This document shows positions 51,401 through 63,485 of a DNA stretch of 64,000 nucleotides, one piece after another (position 1 is the stretch's first letter; every line of letters begins with the position of its first letter). A program made the position numbers and the translations under genes. The DNA is taken from assembly GCA_905250125.1 (NCBI GenBank), contig CAJNOL010000009.1, forward strand, positions 124,001 through 188,000, given 5' to 3'. The notes under the pieces were generated by a model. It had not been told where the DNA came from. It ran no database searches and was given only the letters and a program-made list of their open reading frames with translations. The DNA is from Rotaria sordida. Lineage: Eukaryota; Rotifera; Eurotatoria; Philodinida; Philodinidae.

Positions 51401-53419
51401 TCTATATGAAACAGATTTATTATGTTTTACTTCGTCCGATATCCTTGATTGTTCACAAAACAAAGACTATGAAAAACATAGATGCACTATATTTGTATGT
51501 TTAATAGATGAAAAAATTTTAAACCGAAGTTATAGCATGAGTTACACATATAATGGTTTAAACATAAAAAAAGTTACAGCTTAAATCTCCGCACTATATT
51601 AGTACAGATGTGAATAATGATCGAAGATTGCCATCATGACAAAGATAAATGTATTTAGCACTATAGTTGCATGTTGATTAGATTCAAATATGATTTTGTT
51701 TTACGTAAAATAAAAAGTTCAATGTTATCTAAAAATTTACCGTTTTTTCAATGTTTTTCTAATTATGAATTCAATATAAACGAAATGCAAAATTTGGTCC
51801 ATTATAGCTCTTTATAAACAATGTCACACCAATATTTACTGATCTATGCGAAGTACAGGTGGATATTCTTTAACACTAACCATCTGAAAATAATTGTATC
51901 ATGTAAAATATAAGAGAAATCGAATCCTGATATTTCCTTTTTGCGTTCAAAACAAAACAGATTTATAAAGATCCGTTGTACAGCAATAAAGAGAAAATTT
52001 TTGATTCACGAAGTATCTTGTGAATGATAGAATAAAATCAAAATTGAATTTCTATGATATGTGGAATCTGTCTGGTTTATATTTGAGCTTGGAAGGTTCA
52101 TTTTAAACATATTTTTGTTCTAAATGTATATATATATATATATATGATATTCATTAGTTAAATAAATAATAATAAAATACACATGTGTTTCGTTCGTCGA
52201 AGTTTTTAGTGACAATGATGGTATTCAATTGTAGTCGATAGTTTCATAGAATTTAATATGAATACATGATGCATGTAAAAAACAAGTTCGATATCAACGA
52301 TTAACAATAAGAAAAAACAAAAGAATTATAATGTATCATATCTTGAATTTAAAACCAATATGATAGTGATATGATAAAGAATTAAGTGATGGCAATCGTC
52401 AGGAATTGTTTGAATGGTAAATACATGTTCAAAGATCTACGATGATTAGATTCACTATCAAATGTAACCTAGATCGATAAACTCATTTCGACATACGCTG
52501 TTTTCAATATTCATATTGAACTATTCATGAATAGATCTATCTTTTGAATATTATATTCATAGTTTGAAAAACGTTGATTTCATAATACAAAATTATCTAT
52601 AGAATATTTGCAGTGGATATCAAAATTATTCAATAAGGTTTATTTTCAATTTTTTTTCCGTTGTCGTCAGCGCTAGAAAGAGTCTAAATAGTGATTCAAA
52701 TAGAAATAATTATTTCCTAAAGAAATATAATGAAATAAAAATTATTATCAGGTTTTCAAAAAATAGAGACTCCAGAAAACTAAATGGTTAGTTTTTCAAC
52801 AACTAGAACAGGTAAATATAATTTTGTTCAGACTACATAGAACGATAGTGCAAATAATTCACTACAAAATGAGATGTCTACAAATTCTCTATGACCGTTA
52901 TTTAGCTGAGGTACAACAATCTTATGGAAGTCCCTAAAGTAGGTTGTTTTCCAATTTTCTATAGAAAAATCATTTGTTTTTGACTTTCACTCAAATTGCT
53001 TTATCTTAGCGAAACAGCATTGCAGAGAACTCGACGATGTTTCATTTTTTTAGAAGATGGTTTATTCTATCGTTCTATGTAGTCTCAGCAAAACTATATT
53101 TACGCTCTTTAGGTGCTACAAAACTAGTCTTTTGTTTTCCTTGAGTTCCTATTTTTGCAAATATGATGATAGTTTTTATTTCATTATATTCTTGTTGGAA
53201 ACCATTTTCTCTTTTCAAATCACTATTTCGATTCTTTCTAACGTTTACGGCAACAGAAAAGATGTTGAACATAAACCTTGTTCAATAATTTCGATACTTA
53301 CTGTATATATGAAACATATATTGTAAAACATAAATTCAGCTAATCAATTATTTATTTTTCTGCGTACAGAGAAAAACTTTTCTTAGATCAAGAAAAAAGG
53401 ATTGTTATTGTGCAAAATA
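48417..53419. other. 5-kb intergenic region with orphan open frames
   Basis: I support no gene here. A GT microsatellite lies at 48536-48551 and a GA run at 49291-49306. Open frames at 50852-51091 (+), 51133-51348 (-) and 51390-51584 (+) have no domain I recognise. Some of their translation looks protein-like, so an unrecognised gene is possible. A long inverted repeat occupies 52758-53170. Confidence 0.45.
52758..53170. repeat. Inverted repeat in the intergenic region
   Basis: AATAGAGACTCCAGAAAAC with CAGACTACATAGAACGATAG on the left pairs with CTATCGTTCTATGTAGTCTC and TTGAGTTCCTATTTT on the right, including inner blocks. The arms are about 130-200 bp. It is noncoding and of the same general type as the intronic fold-backs. 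Confidence 0.7.
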
Positions 53420-54182
53420 TTATTTCATGGTAACTGATAAATTTCTTGTAGCTATAGCTGTTGTTGTATTCATTGAAATAATTCGAATTGTTCTAGTTAG
53501 AATATCAGTAGTTGTTGTTACTATAGTCTTTGTAATAGTAGTAGTGGTGATAGGCATTGTAATTGATAGTAAAGTATTATTACTAAAATTTGTATTAGTA
53601 CTGTCAATTGTATGTTTAATTGTGGAAAGTATTGTCGTATTCATAGAATTCGATGTTTCAAGTGCAAATGCTAGAAAGAAAAAGAAAAAGAAAAAGAAAT
53701 TATAGAAAAATCTATTTAGTTTTTGATGAATACTCTGTTGAATTCAGATTACAAAAAAATTATCTTAAGGTAGTTGGAATATTTTCCATGTGGATAAATC
53801 GAAACTACAAAGGTACTCATATTAGGGTAGAAAGTGATTAGAAAAAAAAAATCTAATGTTTTACCAGATGCTTCGTGAGATAGACGATGAATTTGATGGA
53901 ACTCTGAAGTAAAATAATAGTATAAGTAAATTAGAAATTGGAAATTCTTACTAATCGAAATAAATATTATAGTTGTTATTAAACCTAATCCAGCAATAAC
54001 AGCGATAAGTATTAAAATAATGGTTTTTCTTGAATAAATTGATTTTCTATTTATTCTATTTTCATATTCTTCATTGTTAGTATTCTAAATTCATTTTAAA
54101 AAAGAAAATTATTTATCGAATTCTAAAGACTTACTTGATTTTCTTTTATTTTAATATTATTAAGTAAATTAATCTGATGCAT
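53420..54182 (-). CDS. Small single-pass membrane protein with Thr-rich stalk, 156 aa
   Basis: Exons: 54135-54182, 53952-54084, 53865-53903, 53420-53670; 471 nt in one frame with consistent phases. The N-terminus (MHQINLLNNIKIKENQ) and a short charged stretch are followed by a clear membrane helix at about residues 38-60 (TIILILIAVIAGLGLITTII), then a short His-containing segment. The last exon encodes about 80 residues very rich in Thr, Asn, Ile and Ser (ITTTTITKTIVTTTTD), which resembles an O-glycosylated stalk. With no signal peptide before the helix, a type II orientation is likely. I recognise no family. It starts 187 bp downstream of the prominin-like gene on the same strand. Confidence 0.6.
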
Positions 54183-54369
54183 AGGTTTTTTTAGTTATTA
54201 TTCAATTTTACAAATGAAGATAAGAAGAACAGAAAAAGAAAAAAAAAATATAAACTGAAAGATATTTATTAATTCAAAACAGATCAAACATCATGAACAA
54301 ATCAAAAGATAACTATACAAGTAAAGAATTTCTAGATATAAGAATGATTAATAACATCTTGTATGAATT

Positions 54370-57300
54370 TTATTGAATTATTATTGGATGATTTTGATAT
54401 TCAATTTTTGTTTCTATTTCATCTTGTTGATTTTGATTTGAAGGTATTATCATAGAATGATTTGTAGTAAGTATAGGTGATGATTGAAATGAAAACTTCA
54501 AATGACTAGATTTATATTTATAGTTTCTAAAAATATTATTTCAAAAAAAATATATATTGATTAGAAAATTATTGATTTTTACTGAATACATCGATGAAGA
54601 AGAATTGTTATTAAATATAAAAGTAAATGACTTATTGTTGTAATAATTGAAGTTATTAAATAATGAAACTATTGAAGAAAGAAATTAAATTTAAAATATA
54701 TAAAAAAATAAAAAAATAAAAACAAGATTTGAAATTATTAAACAAACTAGATGTTTGACAAAAACATGACAAAATAGTTGTGTAAAATTGTTATGAAGTT
54801 CGTAAAAAATTTGACAATGACCAAATCGTCGTTCATATTTAGAATGATTCTTAAATAGACATACGTTTTAAAAGAAAATTCTAACTGTGACATTTATTGC
54901 AACATAAATTGAAAATAAAATATCTGTCTATACAATAAAACTTTTAAATGAATATCGTTGGGACTTTTGAATATTGTTCACTATTGAGAGATATTCATCG
55001 ACGGGAGATGTCATATATTTTACTAAGAAATGAAAAATAGTTTTACAATATAAACCTCGTTACTGTTGTCGGTGTCAAAGTATAATGCAGCCCGATATTT
55101 TTGTGTATATCTCGAGAATGAAAGTAGCTTGAAACCTGCAGTTTTCATCATTCGAAAGAGAAATATGAGGAAAGTAGAACTTTGCTGAAGTATTCGGACT
55201 ATATATTGGTCAAGCTAGTGAATTTTTGCTACAGATTTTGACCAGAAGTTTTCACAAAAACTTTTTGAACTAACAATGAGTACCAATTCAGGACATCGAT
55301 AGCAAAGATATTTCTCTGTCAATCTACACAAGGCCAATCCTTCTAGCTTGTTCTATTCAAGAATTATTAGTGTTTTGCTGGAATCTTTGAAATCGGCCAA
55401 CTGACCGCTGGTCATTCTAAACTATATTGAGTTTGGTACATTCGTTTACACTAAGTCCAATGATGATATTTGATCTTAATTTTGAAAAGATCTGGTGTTG
55501 GAAAGACAAAACTGCGAAAATATTCTATCTAACATTAAAAGCTTTGTATAGATTGAATTATAAAAATCATGATTTAGCAGTTTACGATCATATTGAAACT
55601 AAATCAGTGTAAACGAATAAAAATAGGTATTATAACGTATGCACTAAAAGAAACTACTGATCAATTTTCTCTGTCCAAGCTTAATTTTCGCGCCTCTACA
55701 AAGTCGATTCATAAATCCTAAACGAGAAGTCCTAGATAAATGTTGAATCTATATTCGGAAATAATACAAAATTTGGTCACATTACTTTTCGAGAACCCGT
55801 CAGTAAGTCTACTATTCATGAATGAAAATTTTTTAATTTCGTTTGAAATAAATTATAAAAATGAATCTTATATTCAAATTATCTTACTAGATGATATTGA
55901 TTAAGATCAGTGTCTTCTATATTCATTTTATCTATATTAATATTCTAAACATAAGCAAAATTAACTTGTTAATATTCTGTTTATAAATAGTTCAATCAAA
56001 ACATTACATCTATTCTATCCATTTTATTCTCTAATAATGCCAAACGAATAAAATCAATAATTGACAATAACGGCAGATTTTGTTTACATTTTCTATAAAC
56101 AAATATCTTCATAAACTGTTCTTTTTTTTTTTCTTTTAAATCTAAATTCTACTCAATTAATTGATCAATATCAATAGGTTCATTATTCATTGCTATGAGA
56201 AAAGTCGAATTAAACCATTTACTAGCAAATAACAGCTAAATAGAGAAATAAAATGTTTTGCTAATTCAATAAAAATTTTTCCTTTACTGAATTATAAACT
56301 TGTTTTTGTTTCAAATCATTACAAGCTGAACAAGCACCAGCTACATGTGGAAGAAGAATAACAAATTTAGTGAACCTACATTAAATTTTAAAAAAAAATG
56401 AAAACCAATGAATCCATAAATGTATATTTATTAATCACCAGAGAACAAAACCAATCCAATAGATAATTGATAATCTACAATACAACAAGATAGATGATTA
56501 GATTTGTTCATAATAAATTTACATAAAACTCATTTTCGTATATTGACATGATTTAAAATAAGAACAACGAAGTTTTTTTAATAGTAGATAAACAACAAAT
56601 CCATATAGAATAAGAAATATAGCAGTAAAAATGATTGTTATTAGACGAGTACTAGAAAAATAAATAATAGAACATTTATTGTCTTGTCAAAGGACTACCG
56701 GGATTTATCTTTCTTCGGACTTATTTAAACCAGCAAATTTATCTATTGATAGAAAATAATACATTTTTAACTGTACCAAAAGCGAGTCATCGTTCGGAAT
56801 AGTGAGTCCTCACTTAAAGCCGGCACGTCGGTCAACATGTTGTTCTTGCCTTCATTTTCAAATAGGTACTTGTTCTCGATCTAATCCCTCCCGTCTGATG
56901 ATAAAATATATAGAGAAATTTTATAAAAAAGTCCCGAAAAAATAGATCCCAGAAGTTCTTGCTCTTTTCGGAAATAATCTTACATGAACCAAAAATGAAA
57001 TAAATTTTTTAAATTTTTTAAATGTATTGATAGATCATGAAAAATCTATAAATAAAAAATGAATAGATTTACTAAATAATATTTTGGTTAAATATATATA
57101 TATATATTACATTTGTTAAAAATGATACACCATTTAATGCGAATTTTAAATCGAAATTGGTCTATAAAAAATTGACACCTTATCAACAAAAAAGAAAACA
57201 AAAAGAATTTTCTATTTTATTTTACATGAAGAGTTTCATTGGTTATTAATGTAGATTCAAATTTATCATCATTTATTTCAATTGAATTAAAAAAACAATT

Positions 57301-58290
57301 TGTTATCTAAATATTCAAAATTTCATAAAACATAAAAGAGAAAATTACTTTCAAGTAATTACAAATGCTGTATGTTCTATAAATGAAATTAATTCTAATG
57401 AAGATTTTTCAATATAATCATGAATTTTTCTTTCAATAGTAATTCCTTCAATAATAATGATAATCATCCATAAAAGAAAACCACTATGAAATATATATAT
57501 TTTGTTCTATTCAATAATTAAATGATTTAATTTTACCTTGTTAATAAAAGACAAATAAGAAATACTGAATAGATACATTGAAATAAAATATGACAAGCTT
57601 TTCGTTTTTTTGAATAATAATCATTGTTAAGAACTGATTGTAAAGTATTTATTACATGTGAATAAATACGAGATTTTTCTTGTTTAAATTCATTATTCCA
57701 TGACGATTGATAATAATTATTCTGTATGGATGATTGTTTTTGTATGATCTGTTGTTTGTTTTTGTATTTACAAAATGTTTTTATACTTGATATAATGAAG
57801 AAAATTAGTAGAAAAAATAAAATAAAAATAATAAGAAACATCCATGAATTGTTTGATATCTATTGATATATATAAGAATATGAAAAATAAGATAGAATTG
57901 AAATTAGATAATATTACTAATTGAAAAGTAAATTGAACCAAAAATGATTCCTTGTTATCTTCATCAAGTTGTTGACCGATAAGATCTATGAATGACAAGA
58001 AATGTTATAGTAAATTATTTTCAAAATATTTTTTTTTTATTCTAAGTTTTACTCCAAGGAAACCGTATATTCATTTGAGTAAATTTTTGATCAAACCAAT
58101 TAATAAATGATTTCTTTTCTGTCAAAATATAATCATTAGATTTTGATATAAATTTAGCTTTATATGCTATTTGAATACGTTGACATGATATTGACATTGC
58201 TTGTTGAATCATAGTGAAAAATATTATTAAGAAAAGCATTTTGCAATGACTACTGAATCGATCAGCTGATCTTTCTTTCATTAACGACAT
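54370..58290 (-). CDS. Short prominin-like five-pass membrane protein, about 573-600 aa
   Basis: Exons: 58053-58290, 57918-57985, 57537-57859, 57363-57483, 57226-57306, 57073-57161, 56523-56651, 56439-56474, 56288-56375, 56008-56235, 55888-55944, 54748-54849, 54583-54668, 54370-54526; all phases agree. It has a signal-peptide-like start (MLFLIIFFTMIQQAMS) and five hydrophobic helices. Local similarity to prominin (CD133 family) includes FVYRKCKQNLPLLS (prominin QVYxDCKKN) and a C..C pair before the last helix (FGHC..LFCHVF). Prominins shape membrane protrusions. The extracellular loops are much shorter than usual (family about 850 aa). Exon 10 contains TAG at 56149-56151. An internal 81-nt intron (A|GTAAAT to GAATTTAG, about 56139-56219) would remove it and keep the frame. 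Otherwise the copy is decayed. Exon 12 and the 1-kb intron before it are the weakest part of the model. Confidence 0.5.
54850..55887. other. Intron-like gap in the prominin-like gene
   Basis: This 1038-bp stretch lies where a full-length prominin would encode most of its second large extracellular loop. It contains no minus-strand coding that I can read. Its middle, 55040-55420, is less AT-rich and could be an inserted element that replaced or interrupted exons. No terminal repeats were resolved. Confidence 0.4.
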
Positions 58291-59004
58291 TTGAATTGAA
58301 ATCGATCCTTAATGATATTCATTAGTCAATAATTAGCTTAATTTCCATAGAATATATTCTTCAATATAACAGAACGGATAAAGAATTGTTTTGTAATAAA
58401 TATGCAAAGTTTAATTCATTTCTACCAGTTTTCTTCATATTATTCTCTTTTTTTATCAACCTTTTTTCCTTGAAAATATCCAATTGTTTCAAAAAATAAT
58501 TCATTTATTTGGAATTTGGTCCATGTAAATTTATCAATAAAGTGTATTATAAAACAATTTAATTTGTATTATTGTATGATATATGTGTATCGATAAAAAC
58601 GAATCGGATGTATCATTACATATGGGCGCGACAAGCCGACCTGATGCTCCAAGATATATTTGCTGATATAGGTTCATCTTTTTATCGGAACAATATGATT
58701 TTTTTTACCAGTTATACCTTGCATATAGTACTACTGATCTGACACTATTTGAAGTTTATATTACTTAAAACGAGAGCTGGTAAGTACGTCCTTAAAATTA
58801 TTATGCTACACGTGCTTCATATCGTATTTATTGCCATCTCGTTCTCGGTATATATCTCGTCCTTGACAAAATTTTATCCATTCTCTCGTGTCTTTGCGTT
58901 CTAGTCACACCACATTTCCCCTAACTTTAATTTTTTTCTTGCTCTGTATCTCATTTTATCGATCACACTTTCACACAATAGCAAACGCTTACTAACTTCA
59001 TACC
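58291..59004. other. Flank between the prominin-like gene and the transposon cluster
   Basis: AT-rich DNA to about 58600, then a more balanced stretch at 58610-59000 that probably belongs to the 5' side of the transposon. No gene or clear terminal inverted repeat was found. Confidence 0.4.
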
Positions 59005-59400
59005 ATGTTCTTCCCACAACTTGAATGAAGCTGTTCTCGATGTCGATCTACCACATTTGATCGTCGAAAATATTGTATCGATTGTTATTCTATGTTAAGT
59101 TGGACATGTATTGGTTCGGGAAAATCTGGTTTGTACACAAATTATTATCGTCATCGTGACAGTTGTAATTATTGTGCACCAGCACTTGAAGAAGAGAAAC
59201 AACAGATAATGAAGGAAAAGAAACAACATTTTCGAGCTTTGAATGGTAGTAAGTAACATTACTTCTCTCAGTTTACACATACACTTCTGATTTTCTTGTT
59301 TCTAGAACAACCCCCGTGGTCAGAATGGGGACGTAGTGATGAATCTTGCGTACGACATACGGGGCTTGACGTCGAACAAGTACAACAACTATATTCTATG

Positions 59401-61248
59401 CGTAGCATCTCAAAAGAGATACTTTTTAATTAAATATATAGCTATTTAAAAAAGCTACAGCTATTTAAAAAAATCATAGATATTCTCAAAAGAGATACTT
59501 TTTAATTAAACATACAGCTATTTAAAAGGGGTACAACTATTTAAAAAAGTCATAGCTATTTAAAGTGTTTCGACTATTTAAACCACTACAGCTACCTAAA
59601 GTTTCCTATAGCTATTTAAAATTTCACACTGTTATTGAAATTACTATAGCTATTTTTTTTTACTATGAATTTAAAAAAAAAAGTCGCCTGAGTAAAATAC
59701 ATTCACTCTGACACAGACCACGATTATGGTACATACAACAGTTTGATTCTTTGTAAAACTCTTTTCGCTCTAGTTTCATGATCGAAATATTCCACTTTTT
59801 TTTTACAATCCTGCTCAATTATATAATTAAAAGATATATACGCTACATAATTTAAATGTATTTCCAAATCATAGTAAAATTATATAGTTTTTTCATTTTC
59901 ATCGAACTCTGCTAATGATCTGATAAAGGAACATACAAGTAACAATTATATAGTTTTTTCATTTTCATCGAACTCTGCTAATGATCTAATAAAGGAACAT
60001 ACAAGTAACTATATAGTTTAAAGAGATTTAAAAATGCTAGTAAAACCGTATAATGTTTTTTCATTAAACACTGCTCAATGACATGGTAAAAAAATATAAG
60101 CTAATAGATGATTTGAATACATTTAAAAAAGATAGCAAAGTCATATTATTTTTTTTCTATCAAACTCTGCTCAATCATCTAATAAACTAAATATACAAGC
60201 AACTATATAATTCAAATATATTTAAAAAGCGATATTAAAGGCATATATTTTTCCATTTTTTTCATCACATTCTGCTCAATGATATGATAAAAAAAATAGG
60301 AGCTAATAAATGACTTACGTACATGTGAAAAAAAATAATAAAATCATATAATTTTCTTTTTTGATCAAACGCTGCGCAATGATATGATACAAAAATACAA
60401 GCTAATAGAGGATTAGATGAATTTAAAAAAGATAGTAAAGTCATTTAATTTTTTTTTTCATCAAACTCTGGTCAATTATCTAATAAACAAAATATACAAG
60501 TAACTATTTAATTCAAATATATTTAAAAAATGATAGGGAAATTATATATTTTTTCATTTTTTTTTCATCACATCCTGCTCAATGATATGATAAAGAAATA
60601 CAAATAACTATATATTTAAAAATTATTTAGAGATGATAGCAAACTATATCGTTAAAATATATTTAAAAATGCTTGTAAAATCGTGTAACGTGTTTTCATT
60701 AAACGCTGCTCAATAACATGATAAAAAAATATAAGCTAATAGATGATTTAAATACATTTAAAAAAGATAGAGTCATATAAGATTAAATAGCTGCACAAGA
60801 ATTAAATAGTTATATCAATAGAATAAATAGCTGAAGAAAAGTTTAAATAGCCATGGAAAAATTAAATAGCTACAGATAAAAGTAATAGAATTGATTCTAA
60901 GATTAAAAAGCTATAGAAGAATTAAATAGTTATATCAAAAGAATAAGTAGCTGAAGAAAAGTTTAAATAGTCATGGAAAAATTAAATAGCTACAGATGAA
61001 AGTAATAGATTGATTCTAAGATTAAATAGCTATAGGAGAATTAAATAGTTATATCAAAAGAATAAATAGCTAAAGAAAAGTTTAAATAGTCATAGAAGAA
61101 TTAAGTAGCTATTGACTACCGTAAAACACTTGTTCAATATTTAAATAGCTATAGAATGATTAAATAGCTATATGAAAGGATAAAATTTCTGCACAGAAAA
61201 TATAATAGAAAAATTTAGGAGAAAAAGTATCTCTTTTGAGAATGAGCC
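59401..61248. mobile_element. 1848-bp non-autonomous DNA transposon with 9-bp target duplication and internal repeat arrays
   Basis: It is flanked by perfect 9-bp direct repeats (59392-59400 and 61249-61257). A 19-bp perfect inverted repeat, CTCAAAAGAGATACTTTTT, lies 8 bp inside each end (59409-59427 and 61222-61240). The left end is partly duplicated, with a second copy at 59485-59503. Next to the left end is an array of TAGCTATTTAAA-like motifs (59440-59680); next to the right end is the same motif inverted in about three 118-bp units (60781-61180). The centre (about 59810-60780) is a degenerate tandem array containing CTCTGCTCAATGAT and AATATACAAG blocks. It has no coding capacity. A 9-bp duplication points to a Mutator- or Merlin-type enzyme; the family is not settled. 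Confidence 0.88.
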
Positions 61249-61257
61249 TATTCTATG
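61223..61257 (+). repeat. Right terminus and second copy of the 9-bp target duplication
   Basis: The right inverted repeat (61222-61240), an 8-bp tip and TATTCTATG at 61249-61257 define the right junction. The duplication marks exactly where the transposase gene resumes. Confidence 0.85.
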
Positions 61258-62029
61258 TGTGAACAATCACTTATAAACTACTGCTCTCATAGGAACGAAC
61301 AACAAACAAACAGTACCATGACACCATATTTATCTCCTATGAATTTGCTGATAGTTACATTATGGTACTTAAAACATTACCATTGTGAACATTATATTGC
61401 GACAAAAGTGAATTTGACACAACAAGCAGTGAATTATTTCTTATCATCGACTCTGGATATTTTACACTCCTGTATATATCCAGAATTAATTTCACTACCT
61501 GTTGATCTATCGAACAGAAGAACACCACATGGACCTGAACGACAACATAAATTAATCATTGATTCGACTTTTATTGCAACACTTGAACATTGTGATTCAA
61601 GAGAACGTAAAACATATTATCATGCAAAAAGTTCAACAAATTATGCATTAAAAGTACAAATAACTTGCGATTTTCATCATCGAATAGTTCATGTATCCGA
61701 ATGTTATCACGGAAGTATACATGACATTACAATTCTAAGGGATTCAGATCCGTTAGAACATGTAAATGACTCTGTACAAATCATTGCAGACAAACGATAC
61801 ATTGGTGAAGAAGATGTAGTTACTCCAAGAAAAAAATCTCATGGACGTGAATTAACAGATGAAGATAAAGAGTTTGATCGTGACATTAATAGTGCACGAG
61901 CAGCTATTGAAAATATTAATCAACGTCTTAAAACTTACGCTATTCTTGGTGGTGTTTATAGAGGAGCTATTGATAACTTCCATAAAGCAACAAAAATTGT
62001 ACAAGTATAGGCAATGAGAACTTGATTTT

Positions 62030-63485
62030 GAACGTGAAAAGCGGAAAGTTCGAGCAACTATTATGCATGCGTCGGAAATTAATGAATTCAAGGAAAGTTT
62101 CATTATGAATAATTCAAATGTAACCGTTGTTAGAAGTGATCCTTTAATGGATATTAATAATTATAATATTGAATGGTGACTAGATAATATTCAATCTGTT
62201 ATAAAAACAGCAGCATCCATGATTTTAAGTCATTACATAATAGAAGAGTTCACTTTGAACGAAGATCAATGTCACACCTTTCTTATCATCACATCTCAGC
62301 TTGAAAGGGACAGCTTTTTGAAGCAAGCTACGATTGATCAATTCTCTCATAATCTAAGTCAGTATTACTTTTACAGATGACGTTCAGCAACAACTTATTA
62401 TGTGTATACCACATTCGGATGGTACTGGAAAGTCACAATTGATCAGTGCACTTATTTGATACTTTCCGTTGACAAAACAATCTCGCTCCTATTGCTGTTG
62501 CCGCTACGAATACATGTAACATGGTTATACATTCATTTCTTAAAGATTCCATAAAAATATCAATGGGAAAACGAGTATTAATTCCTGGAGACAATTCAAT
62601 TCAGAATGAATGGCGTCACATCTGATACATTTTTATTTTATTGAAAAAATTTCTAGCGTTGGCTTTTAACTTTTGACTCGTTTCCACAAAATTTTAATCA
62701 TTGCCAAAAATCCAGATCCAAATGTACTTTTCGATGGCATTATTATAGTTTTATTTGGTAATTTTATGCCATATGCACCTATATGCGAAAAAGTTTTATT
62801 CACAGATTTTTTATGCAGTTCGAATTATTTGATGCTGATTCGACATCTCAAGCAAAAACTATCATTAAGTGAACATGAAATTTAATGTCAGGTTGGACGA
62901 GTTATTTATTCTTCAACTGAATGTTGTTGTTAAACTTACAATGCAGATGCTGTTGAATGAAAAAGAATATGTAGAAGCACTTGATTGAGTGAGACTTGGT
63001 GAATGTACTATGAAAGATTATGAACTATTTCTTTTATTGATTATCGGTCGACCTGGTGGCATTCACTCATTATCTAATGTTTCATGAAATAATGCTTCAA
63101 TTCTAGTTTATTGAAATGAAACTCGTGCTGATCTGAATAACCGTGCAGTATTAAACAAATGTTATGAATTAAATTATCCTTTAATAGCATGTCTAGCTCA
63201 CGATAGAACAAAATCAAGGACTACTGATGAAAATAATTTTCGTCGACTTCATCGTTTTCTTCCTTCTTTGCTTGACAACAAAACTAAATCACTTCCTAGT
63301 TGTTCACCATTTGTTACCGAAATGACTGTTTTATTAATCGATAATGTTGTTATTGAACTCTATCTTTCAAATGGGACAAAAGGAATATTTCGTCGAATGG
63401 TTTATAAAGAATTGGACAGTACTCTTGCTAACACCAACACTAAATTTCCTAAACATAAAATCTCTTTATTTGGCTATGTATTGTG
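62030..63485 (+). pseudogene. Decayed Pif1-like helicase
   Basis: The plus strand encodes pieces of a Pif1/Helitron-type helicase in order. They are FTLNEDQCHTF (the LNxEQ start), HSDGTGKSQLI (Walker A, about 62415-62440), a GIIIVLFGNFMPYAP segment (motif III region, near 62740), RLGECTMKDYELFLL, ETRADLNNRAVLNKCYELNY, LPSCSPFVTEMTVLL and LSNGTKGIFRRMVY near 63370-63410. The Walker B Asp-Glu is no longer readable. Several stops and frame changes interrupt it, so it is inactive. It starts about 20 bp after the transposase stop on the same strand, so it is either a second gene of the same element or a separate, older element into which the first inserted. No Rep nuclease was seen. Confidence 0.75.

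Larger units (their letters stand above)
59005..62010 (+). mobile_element. Harbinger/IS4EU-like DDE transposase gene, split by an inserted element
   Basis: Exon 1 (about 59005-59248) encodes a Cys-rich, zinc-finger-like N-terminus (CSRCRSTTFDRRKYCIDCYS). After an intron (GTAAGT..TTTCTAG), exon 2 runs 59306-59400. The frame then continues exactly at 61249, beyond the inserted element: the 9-bp duplication TATTCTATG is three codons (YSM) on both sides. The downstream part has a helix-turn-helix (LSPMNLLIVTLWYLKHY) and the DDE core: D in LIIDSTFIA, GSIHDITIL, D in IIADKRYIG, PRKKSHGRELT, and E in ARAAIENINQRLK. All three catalytic residues are present. An early in-frame TGA (59026-59028) follows the first ATG, so the start is unresolved. 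The C-terminal end is short. As it stands the gene cannot make enzyme because of the insertion. Confidence 0.85.

Noticed and set aside
53057-53326. 89-codon plus-strand open frame MVYSIVLCSLSKT...
   Set aside because: It falls in the right arm of an inverted repeat and has no splice partner or domain.
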